Below, piece after piece: positions 53,130 to 64,000 of a stretch of DNA of 64,000 nt (positions are counted from its first letter, which is position 1; every line of letters begins with the position of its first letter). Source of the DNA: Biomphalaria glabrata. Lineage: Eukaryota; Mollusca; Gastropoda; Planorbidae. The notes beneath the pieces were generated by a model. It worked only from the letters and a program-made list of their open reading frames with translations. It did no database searches and was not told where the DNA came from. Location of the stretch: contig NC_074717.1 of the NCBI RefSeq assembly GCF_947242115.1, forward strand, positions 37,003,201 to 37,067,200, given 5' to 3'. The position numbers and the translations under genes are program-made.

Positions 53130-53400
53130 TCTTTGTAACTTTTTATTCTCCCCTTTGTTCTCCAATAGGAAAACTCTGAATTCGAACCTCTGCTGCCTTG
53201 CAGCTAAACCCAGCTGGCCACAAACTGTATCTGCACTTGCCGTTCCTTTGGATACACGAGCTACGTGGAGAAGGGGGAACTGATGTGCGGGTGACTTTGT
53301 TCTGACGACAGCTGATGTTCAGGCATTCATCTCATCATCCATGAATTGATACATAGTCGATTCGCGACTGAAAGAAGCCATATTATTTTAATCTGTCAGC
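53130..53400. repeat. GC-richer dispersed-repeat-like segment
   Basis: ctgctgccttgcagctaaac, ccagctggccacaaactg ... gacgacagctgatgttcagg. The composition stands out and the wording resembles a repeat I have met in other mollusc DNA. No frame is coding throughout. Confidence 0.35.
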
Positions 53401-53639
53401 ACCTTACAGAGAGGATTTACAAATGATATCAGAAAAAGTGGGGTCTTTGTTTTCTAAGAGAACATAAAAAGAAAGCCGCATAGAAAAGAAGATGAATGGG
53501 GTGGAGAGTGTGAAGAGACTAATTAAAACCTGCCAGGGAGAGACCCTGACAACGTAACTTGAAATCTTTTTTTAAAAAAAGGAAGGGGGAACGATTCGAA
53601 TGCTAACACATGACTCAAGCCTCCTCAAACTGACATTGT

Positions 53640-53865
53640 TTAGTTATCTATTGCTTGTTTCAAACTTATTCTAAAGCGGCGACGTATAAAGAGGACTAAT
53701 TCAGCGTATACCACCACCTTAGTCAAGTACCATTCTTGCGTTGTCAGGTCAAAGAAATAATTGTGCAAAATTTCAGCTTGATTCGAGGTTGGGTGTCGGA
53801 GAAATAACGTGTACAAACTTGTTACCAGACAAAAGAGACAGACTGACAGAGTTAATATACCGGTA
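53640..53865 (-). repeat. Dispersed repeat (family E), inverted copy
   Basis: Reverse complement of the units at 62.2 kb (tttctccgacacccaacctcg, tcaagctgaaattttgcaca). Confidence 0.7.
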
Positions 53866-54455
53866 AGCTTTGTACTAATAAGTAGAAAAAAGCTCCCCCC
53901 CCCCCCCAAAAAAAAATAATATTTTTTTTATTATGAAATATCCCTTCCCTTTATCTAAACAATATATATCTCTTTAAAATCTACGAGCCACTATGTAAAT
54001 ATATGCGCAAACGTTGTTACATTATCTATTTTGAAAATATTCTGTCGATAGATTAATGATGTCGAAATCTGAATAACAAAATGTCACCTATCATATGCAT
54101 CAACGAAATAACCAATGTAAAAAAAACAACGAATCCAGCTAACACTGGGCGTAACTGCACAATTAATAATTCAAAAAGGGCGGGGTATGGTGGAAAATAC
54201 AAAAACCTACAACAGAGATCTGACCAACGTATTGAGAGCTGTCAGAATTCAAATCCGAGATCTGAGAAATAACAAAATTAGCGTGGGCCAGTAAGTTGAA
54301 CTTTTTGTTTTCATTTCTTTACTAGAGATCTAAATATTTCATTTTTACTTATTTTCATAAAATATACTTTGATATCAATTATGTTCTCTCATAAAGTTGG
54401 CAATTTAAAAACAGTTTTATCTAATGCGTGTAGAGAAGACGTGCCATTGTGGATG

Positions 54456-54605
54456 CCTGCCTGGTCGTGTGGTGTGCTATCTGGACTGTCGTCTAGTGGG
54501 CCCGGCTTCGAACCCTGTCGGTCGTCTTCCCCGCCCTCACGCAGGAGGTTTAGGCTAGCGTGTAATCTTCAATTCGGAAGGAATATCGGAAATATGTGAA
54601 ACAAA
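54456..54605 (+). repeat. tRNA-derived SINE, family B
   Basis: gcctggtcgtgtggtgtgct head, box B-like cttcgaaccctg, body cgcaggaggtttaggctag and aattcggaaggaatatcgga. Followed within 40 bp by family C. Confidence 0.75.
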
Positions 54606-54639
54606 CATGCATTGCTATTGGGGAACTTCTTTTTGTTCT

Positions 54640-54990
54640 ATTCGATAACCTCATCAGGTGAGCCGTAGCCCGGGTATGCTATTCTGCCTCAACGTTGTAC
54701 TCGGGTGGAAACGATCATTTGAGGAAGTGATTAGGCTAAATGAATAGCAAAACAAAACTCCTTTGTTAGTGTCCAAAGGAATGCGAGAGCTTTCCCATTG
54801 CACGGAGCGAGTTGAAAATGAGCTCACACGTCAATGCGCCCGGAGTGCCAGATATATATCGGAAATAGCAATGTTTTACATAGGCATTGACTTGGATCTC
54901 TTCCAGACAGAACGGTTGGTTCAAGCAGGCTTACACGCCTAGAGCTCGAAGAGCCTTCGGCTCAGCTCTTTTGACAATCACACGGTAAGC
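54640..54990 (+). repeat. Dispersed repeat (family C)
   Basis: agcccgggtatgctattctg, actcgggtggaaacgatc ... cattgacttggatctcttcc, agagctcgaagagccttcgg. Shares long blocks with 61265-61750 and, more weakly, with 33780-33905. Confidence 0.8.
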
Positions 54991-55559
54991 CGTAGCGTTA
55001 ACGTTCACTGTATGTCGTCTGCTGTTCTCAGCTCATCGTACGTCTCCTTCGATTTCTGTATAACAGAACCAAAAGTTCGAAAACGTACTTGGAGCAGCGT
55101 CTTTTGCATATAACTGTTTTCAGTGTGTAACTCACATAACTTTTGAAAGCAATGGCTGAGGTGGTAGAGCACTTGTCTTTCGACTTTAAGAATACTGATT
55201 CCAACTCTAGGCTTCTGGAGGTAAGCGAGGGGGGCGACCGCCTAGAACTTTGCCCATTATAAAAGAGTTAACTTTATTATTATACCTTTCTGTTGACTCT
55301 TTATACAGTGAAGTTGTAAAGTAGCATACCCTTGGTCACCAGTTCAAGAAAATGATTGTGTCTCTAAGTCCCCACCTCAGACCTAGTCTACTGAAAAAAA
55401 TATTTTGAGTTGGACTTTTTGCTCTCGTGAAATTGGAAAAATGTTTTAAAAAACTTAGAAGATGAAACGATGTTTTCTTTAGACCTAAAAAAAATATTAC
55501 AATTTGTGAAACATTGATAAGAATGTAATTTGTACTTATTGAAAAATGGATTTACAACT

Positions 55560-55635
55560 ACAATGCAACTACAACTGATCCTCCCAACCAATTGGCAGCA
55601 CGTCAAGGGGCACGCCCCACAGTTTGAGAAACACT
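55560..55635. mobile_element. hAT-like terminus
   Basis: The segment ends ...cacgccccacagtttgagaaacactg. Its reverse complement CAGTGTTTCTCAAACTGTGG is a typical hAT end. The other end was not located. Confidence 0.5.
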
Positions 55636-56036
55636 GTATAAACCATATGTTGAATGAAGAGACCACGTTGTGTTAGTCCACAGAACATTAAAAGCGCGAA
55701 GGATATGTAAATATGTAGGCTATCCTTACAGCTATTAGTGATGTAATGTTGATGCGTTGAGTTCATATTGTGTCACTCGTGCAAGTTTTTCTGTGTTTTT
55801 GAAATTAAAGTTTAAAACAGCTATTTGGGGGCTTTTAAATAACAGCAATGTAGTAAATGATAACTATTCCACTGAAAAAGAGCATGTGAAAACTAGATAA
55901 ATTTGAATCTCAATTACTGAAACGAAACACTATTCTGATTCTGTTGTGCTGCAGACTAATCTACTAATTCCTTTAGGTGACTTTTTCTCTTGTTGTTTAG
56001 CTGCTTTTAAATAAACATTGTCTTTCGTCTTTACAG

Positions 56037-56149
56037 AAGGCAAGATTAGAATCATGTTTATCCAAAGAGTACAGAAAACATCCAGACGAGCAGTTAGCAG
56101 TCGCCAATATAATGTGCCCCAATTGTCGACAGACTCATCAAATAGAGAG
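56037..56149 (+). CDS. TRPC-like exon 1 (start codon)
   Basis: Acceptor ctttacag|AAG; first ATG at 56054. The frame is open back to the acceptor, so an upstream exon exists and could add residues. Encodes a basic tail [20 protein letters not shown] and more. Donor GAG|GTAAGT. Confidence 0.75.
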
Positions 56150-56226
56150 GTAAGTTTTGTGAGTCACCTATACTAAATACTTTACTTGAAAAAGTTATAA
56201 GAAATAATACACTAGGCAGGACAGCG

Positions 56227-56266
<40 letters not shown>

Positions 56267-59200
56267 TGAACCATAATAGCAAGAAAAATTCAACGAATCT
56301 CAGCACAAGATCAAATGGAGTGAAATTAAAAAGCTAGCATAATGATGAAATGTTGGCAGACAAAAACTACAAAACTACCCGGAGGTGGTGAAGAAAATTC
56401 AGAGAGAATAATAGAACTAGATCGGCCCGCGAGCCATTTTAGTTTCTGACACTAAAGTCTCGGGCCATATCAACAAAATAAAGAAAAAAAAATGAAATGA
56501 ATTGACAGCTTTTATGATAACTCTTGTCGCAAGTCCTCTGTGACATCCAACCAGCCTTGTCCACTTTTCTTCAAAGTTTTACATTCAGAGTCTACTTTTT
56601 GTTTTCTTCGGATCTCCAATTTTATTAACGCACACATATTAAATGGTACAGCACCACTTGCGTTGATACTTGATACCAAAAAAGACGAACCAAAATGGAT
56701 GTCCTGGGTTGAAAACCCAAGATGTCACGTACAAGGCTAGCTCATGCCAGCAGCGAACATTTCAAAGAATTAAAGATAACAAAATATTTATGTCGCCTAA
56801 AAATTAAAACATAAACTTTTTTTCTAAACAAGAAAAAAAAATGAATATTAGAAAAGCAAAGAATGAAACTCGTGGAAGAAAGATTGAGAGCCCTAACATA
56901 GGGACAAAAACTTTTTCAACCTTTTTTGGTGTGGTTTTCTACACTTTAGTCCGATGTTTGGGTGGGCCGGATAACACAATGTCGCTGGTCGGATCAACCG
57001 CGGGCCGTATTTTGGAAATCACTGGTATAGACCAAAGATTAACCAGTTCTCACCCAAACATCACAAAAAATGATGCTTTTAGATATAAGCTATCCGACAC
57101 GATCAATGAAAAACTTTTCGCCTGCGTGCAGGATACAAAAGGATGCAACAGAATGGATTAACAAAAGAATGCAATAGAATGGGTTAACAAAGGAATGCAA
57201 TAGAATGGGTTAGCAACACATGTTTTGGGGGATTAAGATTACAACTAGCCGATGTCCTTGTGCAGTGTGTCCAGAGAATGTTGACCACGTACAAGAAGCC
57301 TACTGTATCAAGAGATCCTAACAGGATACTGGCCTAACATTCATTTAGAAGACAAACTGTATGTAGAACTACTGCCTGATCTGCAAACCACTGCGAAGTT
57401 CAACTCAGATATAGGACCGGTTATCTGAACACAGCAACTGCATAATGATAGTAAAGTTGAAGACAATTTTCTAGGAAATTAACAACAACGAAAAGTAAGA
57501 GAAACTAATCATAATTTAGAATAACATTTTAGTCCTATTTAAAATTTACATTAATTTAAAACCATCCACAGGGCCGGTTTTAGATAAATGGAGGCCCTAG
57601 GCCAGGGGTTGGCAACCTTTTGAATGGAAAGAGCCAAAAATTACAATTTACAAAATTTTAAAACTTTTAAAGAGCCACAAATTTTTTCCTGTATAGTAAA
57701 TAGTACTCGCACAATTATTTTTTTTAATGAAAAAGAAAAAAAAAACGAATCTATTTATTTATATATAAGTAGTGTTTTTCACAACAAATTAAATAGTATA
57801 TATATGGCATTATTAGATGATTATTCTTTAATTCGGTAACAACTAAAGTAACCTGTATTTCAATAACAAACAGTTGAGCAATCAAATTCGATGAGAGCGT
57901 TGGCTTTGCTTAGTTTTAGAAAGTTTGGATACATTTGGTTTATAACTTGTTGTTTTTAGTTTCAAACACGACTCTAAATTTTCAATTGTTAGTTGGCTTC
58001 TTACTTTTCTTTTAATTATATTCATGAAAAAAAAACGCTTTCTCACACGAATATGTCGATCTGTAGCAATCTGGAAGATTATTCTATGCGCCGAATCAAC
58101 TCGCTGCATTTCTTTTAAAGCTGTCCATTTTGTTGCGTTACGTAGATACATTGCTGAAACTCCAACTCTTCCAACTTGCTTTTCAACTCTGTAAATTTTC
58201 AACCCCACAAAGCTTTATTTTTTAAATCGACAAATTGCATGTCTAGAGATCTAGTATCAACTCCAAATGAATCAATGTGGATTTCGTAACTATTTGTGTT
58301 GAGAGGATTTACTAGGAATGCTAAAATGGCTTTGTTGGTTTTGAACTGCTCAAATCTTTCTAGAAATTAATCTTTGTTTTCTAACTGTGTTGAAGTAATT
58401 CGTGTCAAAGTTGCTCTGATTTTATTGCAATACTGCTTGAGACATTGAAATTAAAGTAACTTACCGCTCCGAAGATCTGCTGCAAAAAGAATTAATTTGT
58501 CTTCAGAACGAACCACTTCTTCTACCAAAACATCGGCTGGGTTTCATTTTCCTTGCAGTTTTAGATTCAGATCATTGAATTTTTCTGTTATATCCACCAT
58601 AAAATAAAATGTTTGGAACTATTTGTAGTTATTTAATACAGGGAGATTAATGCGTTTATCATTTAGGATTGTATTTATTTCATTCAAACACAAAGCAAAA
58701 TGTTTCAACCTTTGGAAAGCCATCGCACTTTATTGTAAAGAAGGAGGCCGGAATACTGAGTCTTCATTTCGTTAAGAATTCTTTAAACTGACGATGGTAG
58801 AGAGCTTTCAACAAGATGCTGTTAACAATCTTGATTTTCAAATTCATTACTTCAACTATTTCGATTCGATTAGTTTTGGACACAAAGCGCTTCTCTGGGT
58901 ATTATTCAGTGAAACGTAAACATTTCATGGTTTATTTTGCTCCGAAGAATCGTTATTGCTCCTTTATTTTTTTGTGTCATACTTCTGGCTCCATCAGTTG
59001 CTATTTAAATGATTTTATTTAAATCGATATTAATGTCTTTAAGATACTTTTGCACGGCGTTTGCGCTATCTTCCACCCTAGTTTGTCCCGAGAGCGGTAA
59101 CAATCCTAGAAGTTTTTCTTTTGGACCTTGGAAAAACATTTAGCGAACGAAATGGACAACTTGTGCCATGTCTTTAGTGTCGCAAGACTCATCTATAGCA

Positions 59201-62144
59201 AGTGATAAGACAAAAGAAAGTTGAATATCTTCCACCTGCAAACATGTTACATTTGAAGACATTTTAGCTATTATATCTTGTACTGTTTAGCGGATAGTGA
59301 CAAATCTTTATTTTTTTCCTAGATTTCTGGTTTGTTTTTTAAATCACGAAACAGTTCTTCAGATGCTCGTAGGAAGCAGTCTTTGACATACTCACCATCT
59401 GTAAATGGTTTGCCTTTTGTGCAACTTCTAGGGGTACTGCAAAGCTTGCCAGATTAGCATTATTTGTAGATTGCTTCTAAGTTGGAGAAGATAATTGCTT
59501 CTAAATCATTCACTTGAAACAACAAACTTTACGTCACAGCCAAAGCACGTTGTGAAGTCTTGCGTCGAAAGCGAATTGAAACCTACATAGAAACATCCGA
59601 CGATGGCGTCATTCGAGATCTTCTGACGGACTGACAACAGTGACTTCGCGTGTAATGGGGAAGTGATGTGGTGAAAAGCGAGCACAGGTGTCTGATACAT
59701 ATATTCGGTGCCTAATCCTCGTTGAACAATTCAGAAGTATTTGAAAAAATGTTTCGATAAAATAAATAATACTTGCGTATGGAACTAAAGAGCCGCAACT
59801 TCACACCGAAAGAGCCGCATGTGGCTCGCGAGCCGAAGGTTGCCGACCCCGACCCTAGGCGAAGTGAATTGGGTGGCCCAAATTAAATAGAAAAATTACA
59901 AATAAACAGCGAAAAAAATAAAATTACGCAATTTATCTTAAACCTAGTGTACTCCAACAACATCGAGCACAAGTTTTGCTCTTTCTTCTCAAAAAAATTG
60001 TTACGAGTCCTAGGCGATGCCCCTACCAATCGGAAGTTCTAGACGGTTGTCTAGTTTGCTTATGCCTAAGGCCGACCCTGCCATCCAGCAATACAAAAAG
60101 AAATTTTTGTCTATAAACATCTTACGTGTGTGTGTTTAGTGTTTAAATTTCCCTGTTGTTTAGTATGCCAACCTCGAGGATGAGTTTCTACACGCAGCGG
60201 AGTCTGGCGATGTGCACACTATTACTAGAATAATGAAAGCTCACCCAGAAATGGACACAGAGTGCATTGACGCTTTGGGCCGCAGTCCTCTCAGGTTGGC
60301 TGTCAAGAACGAACACTTGGAGGTAAGGAGTCTCAGAATTTGTTAATACATAACCTTTTCTGGGGGAATTTTACACTGAAAGTAAAATGTTTGTTTGTAA
60401 AATGTTTTACATGTTTCGGATGCTCCTTAAGAGTTGAAGATAATCTATTTCCTAGTCCATATCTCCCGCAGGGGGGATGGAGCGGGCAGGGTTTGAACCC
60501 GGTACCATCGATAATCCAGCACGCAAACCTCGCGACCAGACAGTTTATCATAGTAAAATTTGCTTTTTTATCCCACTTTGATTTTTAAGATCCCGTGTAT
60601 GTTCTATAACAATAAAATACAAGAAAAAAAAAAGAATACAAAAAGATGAAAGGAAATTTGAAATGGAAACTAAAGAAAATTGTAAGAAATGAAAGGAGGA
60701 AGCAGTGGCGTAGCTAGGGTGGGGGAGGGGGGGATTCAAATGAGTGTCCGAAATTTATTTTACATTAAATATTACGAAATTATCCCATGTCATGATGTCG
60801 AATGTCAGAATGCAGGGGCCCCTAAAGAGGTCAACCCTACCTGTCCCACAAATCCCTAACTTCGCCACATGGAGGAAGATTGATATATTTTGAGATAAAT
60901 AGACAAAACAAACAGAGCCAAAGACGCCACATTTAAAGAGCACTGTTGCCAACCAGAAAATAAATATTACTTTCTGTAACAAGCGAAAGAGCTTCAAAAT
61001 TAGATTATACACAGCTGAAAAGTGAAAAAACAAACATAATTTAAAATTAGCATTTGGCTTGTTAAAGTATTGCGCCTGTACGCCGGATACAGAACAAAAA
61101 GTTTGCTATATTTGGATTTGCGTCCATGTCTGAATATCTCCTTTACATTGTTATATCACTTCTTACGCTCAGTGATGTCTATAACAAGGGTATGCGACTC
61201 CATTAGTTTTATGCTATACTTCTCATGTTCAGATGCTACGGCGAGACCGATCGTCCTAGTATGCCTGAACCAGCCCGGGTACGCTACTCTGTCTCAACGT
61301 GGCACTCGGGTGGAAACGATCGCTAGAGAAAGTGATTAGGCTAAATTAGTACTTAGTAGCAACACAAGACTCCTGAGGGAGTGTCCAAGGGGAAGCGAGA
61401 GCTTGTCCATTGTACAGTGCGGACTCGAAAGAGCGCTTCCACGTTGCGGTCGATGATCCAAACGCCGTTCCTCAAGTGACCGTAACATCAATGGCGAGTC
61501 CAGCAAGGTTAGCTTTGTAAACTATAGGAAAATGGCGGGGGTTCCCGGTGTGCTCGGCCTTCGGCCATGTATTTTAGTCCATCCGCCCGTCTGACACATT
61601 GGAAAAAGCTGTGTTTTTTTTTTAAATAGACATTGACTTGGACCTCTTCCAGACAGTGTGGTTTGTTTGTTAGACGTGCAAGCCTAGAGTTCGAAGAGCC
61701 TTCGTCTCAATTCTTTTGACAATCAAACGGCTTGAACAGAGACATATCGTTAGACATAGGTAGCCTATGAACCGAGACCAGTCGTTTTAGTAGGCCACAA
61801 TATGTGGGTAGTGGAGACCAATAGTTCGTTTCCTCGTCACAGGTCTGTACGTCAGTGGTTAGGCCTATTATGATGATCGGTCTCGCCTACAGTCTTTTAA
61901 AACTGCATTCTTAAGAAAGGTAAAGTTGTAACTAAACATAAGAACTGTTAGTATAAGAGAGTAATTCAAACAAAATTATTGCTACAGGTGGTCCAAGTAC
62001 TTCTGGAGAAGTCCAGCCAACAGCACATGTACGAGGCCGCGCTACTGGCCATCAGTGCTGGACACATCCAGATAGCTGAGACTATACTCAAACACAAGAA
62101 GTATTTGGACATGTGCAGAGGGAAGAAAAAACTCGGAGCCACGG
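56054..62144 (+). CDS. TRPC-type channel, N-terminal three exons (runs off window)
   Basis: Exons 56037-56149, 60164-60322 and 61988-62144 splice in phase (0, 0, then phase 1). After a basic, Ser/Gln-rich N-terminal tail, the protein reads as the TRPC ankyrin region: [84 protein letters not shown]/TRPgamma channels carry 'NCIDxxGRSALxLAVxNENxEVVELLL ... ALLxAISEGHVKIAExLL' here. They are phospholipase-C-coupled cation channels. The pore domains lie beyond the window. Which TRPC subtype this is cannot be said. Confidence 0.88.
56229..56261. repeat. (TA)n microsatellite
   Basis: About 16 TA units in the first TRPC-like intron. Confidence 0.9.
56413..57024 (-). mobile_element. hAT-like remnant related to 42.15 kb element
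   Basis: Right end gggccgtattttggaaatcactg. Its reverse complement CAGTGATTTCCAAAATACGG parallels the left end at 42153. Left border uncertain, near atcggcccgcgagccatttt. Confidence 0.55.
57230..57460 (+). mobile_element. LINE 3' end (family of 24.3 kb), decayed
   Basis: [18 protein letters not shown]-like reading, then aaactgtatgtagaactact-gcctgatctgcaaaccactg, parallel to '[15 protein letters not shown]' of the other copies. Confidence 0.6.
57569..60080. mobile_element. Older short DNA transposon, split by a hAT insertion
   Basis: Ends cagggccggttttag and ctaaggccgaccctg are imperfect inverted repeats. ccatcca directly flanks both sides (57562-57568 / 60081-60087). Without the inserted hAT it would be only about 250 bp, a MITE-sized element. 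Confidence 0.65.
57603..59852 (-). mobile_element. Degraded 2.25-kb hAT transposon, nested
   Basis: Inverted ends CAGGGGTTGGCAACCTT / AAGGTTGCCGACCCCGA, with a perfect 8-bp target duplication CCCTAGGC (57595-57602 / 59853-59860). On the minus strand, 58208-57882 reads the transposase C terminus ([33 protein letters not shown], 'KQ-Q-SH' end), like GTF2IRD2/ZMYM-type hAT proteins. The rest shows coding traces with many stops. Confidence 0.88.
60164..60322 (+). CDS. TRPC-like exon 2 (ankyrin repeats 1-2)
   Basis: 53 aa, phase 0 both ends, acceptor tgtttag|TAT, donor GAG|GTAAGG. Contains the TRPC hallmark '[14 protein letters not shown]'. Confidence 0.92.
60406..60545 (-). repeat. tRNA-derived SINE, family B
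   Basis: Reversed copy: tttcggatgctccttaagag, tctcccgcaggggggatgga, box B complement gggtttgaaccc. In the intron between TRPC-like exons 2 and 3. Confidence 0.8.
61265..61750 (+). repeat. Dispersed repeat (family C)
   Basis: agcccgggtacgctactctg, actcgggtggaaacgatcgc ... attgacttggacctcttcca, tagagttcgaagagccttcg. The longest copy in the window. Confidence 0.8.
61988..62144 (+). CDS. TRPC-like exon 3 (ankyrin repeats 2-3)
   Basis: Acceptor gctacag|GTG, donor ACGG|GTGTGT, phase 1. Encodes [20 protein letters not shown] through [19 protein letters not shown]. No further exon was found to the window end, so the next intron is at least 1.8 kb. Confidence 0.9.
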
Positions 62145-62189
62145 GTGTGTGAATCTAATTTCTTTTTTACAAAGCTTATATCAACTCAT

Positions 62190-63110
62190 TCTGTCTGTAT
62201 GTCTGTGTGTGTCTGTCTGTCTGGCCAAAAGATTGTACACGTTTTTTCTACGACACCCTATCTCGGATCAAGCTGAAATTTTGCACTATTATTTCTTTTA
62301 CCTGACAACACAAGAATCAATAAAAAAAAAACTAATTAGTTAATTAACTATTGGTAATAAATTACCTTTTTTTTTTTTTTTTTTTTTTTTTTTGTTGTTA
62401 TCTCAAACAAGGGAAAGAAATAGTACTTGACTGAAGTGGTTGTATAAGATGAATTAGTCCACTTTATAATAGGCTGCCGTCTTAGGCTTAGTGAGCACAA
62501 ACGTGAAATAGAAACAATAGATAATTATACAATCTTCCATGTACATAGGCTTCGCTAGTAGAGTGGTTACTGCGTTGGCATGAGCTCGAACTTAGGTCGT
62601 TCCCTTTTTTTTAAAATTTTAAGTCTAGATCTATAACAAATTTAATTACATGACTGATCCAAGCTAATTAATACAAGTACGCTTAATATAAACTTTATTT
62701 TATTAAAACGTTTTGTTCTGTTTGTCTGGTACAAAGTTTGAACTCTTTATTTCTTCCACAGTCATTCTCGGATTTAGTTGAAACTTTCCACAATTATCAT
62801 TTTACCTATCAATACATGAATCAATAAAAAAAGATCAATTAGTCAATTAATTATCGACAATTAATTATTTTGTTTGATACCAAATAGAGAAATGAATCAT
62901 TAAATGTTAAGAGATAAAGCTGGATATGTGGGATTTTGTGCCTTTAGATTATTGATAGTTATTTCTCCCACACCTATTCTCGTATCAAGTTGAAACTACA
63001 CAATTATTTATTGTACCTAGAAAAACATGAATCAGTTAACACGTTTACAAATTATCCAATCACTTATTGATAATTAATTATTCTAGTTGGCATCAAAAGG
63101 GTAATAAATG
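62190..63110 (+). repeat. Three diverged units of dispersed repeat family E
   Basis: Each unit carries ttctcgtatcaagttgaaact, a cacaattatt motif, acatgaatcaataaaaa and ttagttaattaa-type ends (around 62230-62370, 62740-62880, 62955-63080). Arranged head to tail in the TRPC-like intron. Confidence 0.7.
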
Positions 63111-63292
63111 CTACATTATTGAGAGATATAACTGCAATTGTGGATTTCTTTTTCTTACTTAAGTTTTTATAAAGTATTTTTATATCTTTATATTTTGCTT
63201 GTTTTTAAGGAGTTGATTGTTGTGTGTAACTGTTTCACTAATATTTTTATGCCCCAAAACTTCGTAAGGAAAAAGACGACAAAATAATATAC

Positions 63293-63507
63293 TCTTTTCA
63301 GAAATTGCAACTTGTAGGGTAGATGATGAAAACGCTCTCTATTTTCTATGGCCAAACTTTCCCCAACTAATGTCCACCAGAGTTGGGGGAACTCAGAGGC
63401 GTCCAAAAAATCACGAAATTCAAAATCCCAGTCTTCACCGAGATTGGAGATCGAGAGCCCTCGGTTTGGAAGCTAAGCACTTTATCGTTCAGCCTCCACG
63501 CTCCCGT
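63293..63507 (-). repeat. tRNA-derived SINE, family A
   Basis: Reversed, nearly complete: ttcagaaattgcaacttgta ... gaagctaagcactttatcgt. A poly-T/poly-G tract follows at 63627-63661. Confidence 0.7.
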
Positions 63508-64000
63508 TCCTAAGAAACACTACAGGAGTTCATACATGGTGGGAAAACTATAAATAGCTAGCTTTGTAGTTTGGTCAATCCAGTGCCCAGAATAATGGAA
63601 GCTATGTTGTTTTTTTTAAACATTACATGAGCTTTTTTTTTTTTTTGGGGGGGGGGGGGGGAGGCAATTTTAGCACAGCAGAATCAAAGTTTTAAAACTC
63701 TTCCATTTGTAGCTCATTTTATTTTTCATTTAGCAGACAACACTGAAATTCAGTTTAGTGTCCTTGACATTGTTATGTATATCGGGAAAATCCTCATTGC
63801 ATCAATTTGAGACCTGCAAGACTTATGATCTCGATCTTAATGCAGCATTTTTTTCTTTTCAACTTTACAGCGTGACGTTTGCCAAGGAGAAAGGGGGAGG
63901 GTATATCCTGTTTCTGCATTGGTCAAAATCATGAATAATTTGAGCAGATAATGTGTTTTATTTATTTATTTTTTCAATTCAGTATTGTATTTCATATTTT

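Noticed and set aside
53071-53283. Possible coding exon (acceptor-like tccaatag, Cys-rich reading)
   Set aside because: All frames soon hit stops and the segment looks like a dispersed repeat.

Overview
This is a window of AT-rich, intron-rich animal DNA, most likely from a gastropod mollusc. The evidence for that is the protein similarity of four spliced genes, very frequent TCTAGATC-type palindromes, and an I-clade (Nimbus/BgI-like) LINE of the sort described from planorbid snails. The organism is inferred from my own recollection of these families; no search was run. Splice sites were placed by eye, using GT/AG signals, phase continuity and recalled human orthologues.

Layout from left to right. 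(1) The 3' part of a GDAP1-type gene (+): three coding exons at 1122-4656, encoding the C-terminal GST-like region and a tail anchor. (2) A convergent, 26-coding-exon RNF31/HOIP gene (-) at 35792-10940. It encodes PUB, B-box-like zinc finger, NZF, UBA, RING1-IBR-RING2 and LDD in about 1731 residues, against about 1072 in human. (3) An 8-9 kb intergenic or 5'-UTR stretch full of LINE, hAT and palindromic AT-rich sequence. (4) A HERPUD1/2-type gene (+): eight coding exons at 44835-50150, 410 residues. (5) The first three coding exons of a TRPC-type channel (+), 56054-62144, running off the window.

RNF31 (linear ubiquitin ligase) and HERPUD (ER-associated degradation adaptor) lie head to head and both act in ubiquitin pathways. 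There is no direct evidence of shared regulation.

Between and inside the genes lie many mobile elements. They include two ~1 kb copies of one non-autonomous DNA transposon flanking the last GDAP1 exon; a degraded 2.25 kb hAT nested in an older element, both with target duplications; several 5'-truncated LINEs; two tRNA-derived SINE families (one copy with a perfect 13-bp target duplication); a candidate solo-LTR-like fossil; and several minisatellites. One 43-bp minisatellite copies the 5' splice site of an RNF31 exon.
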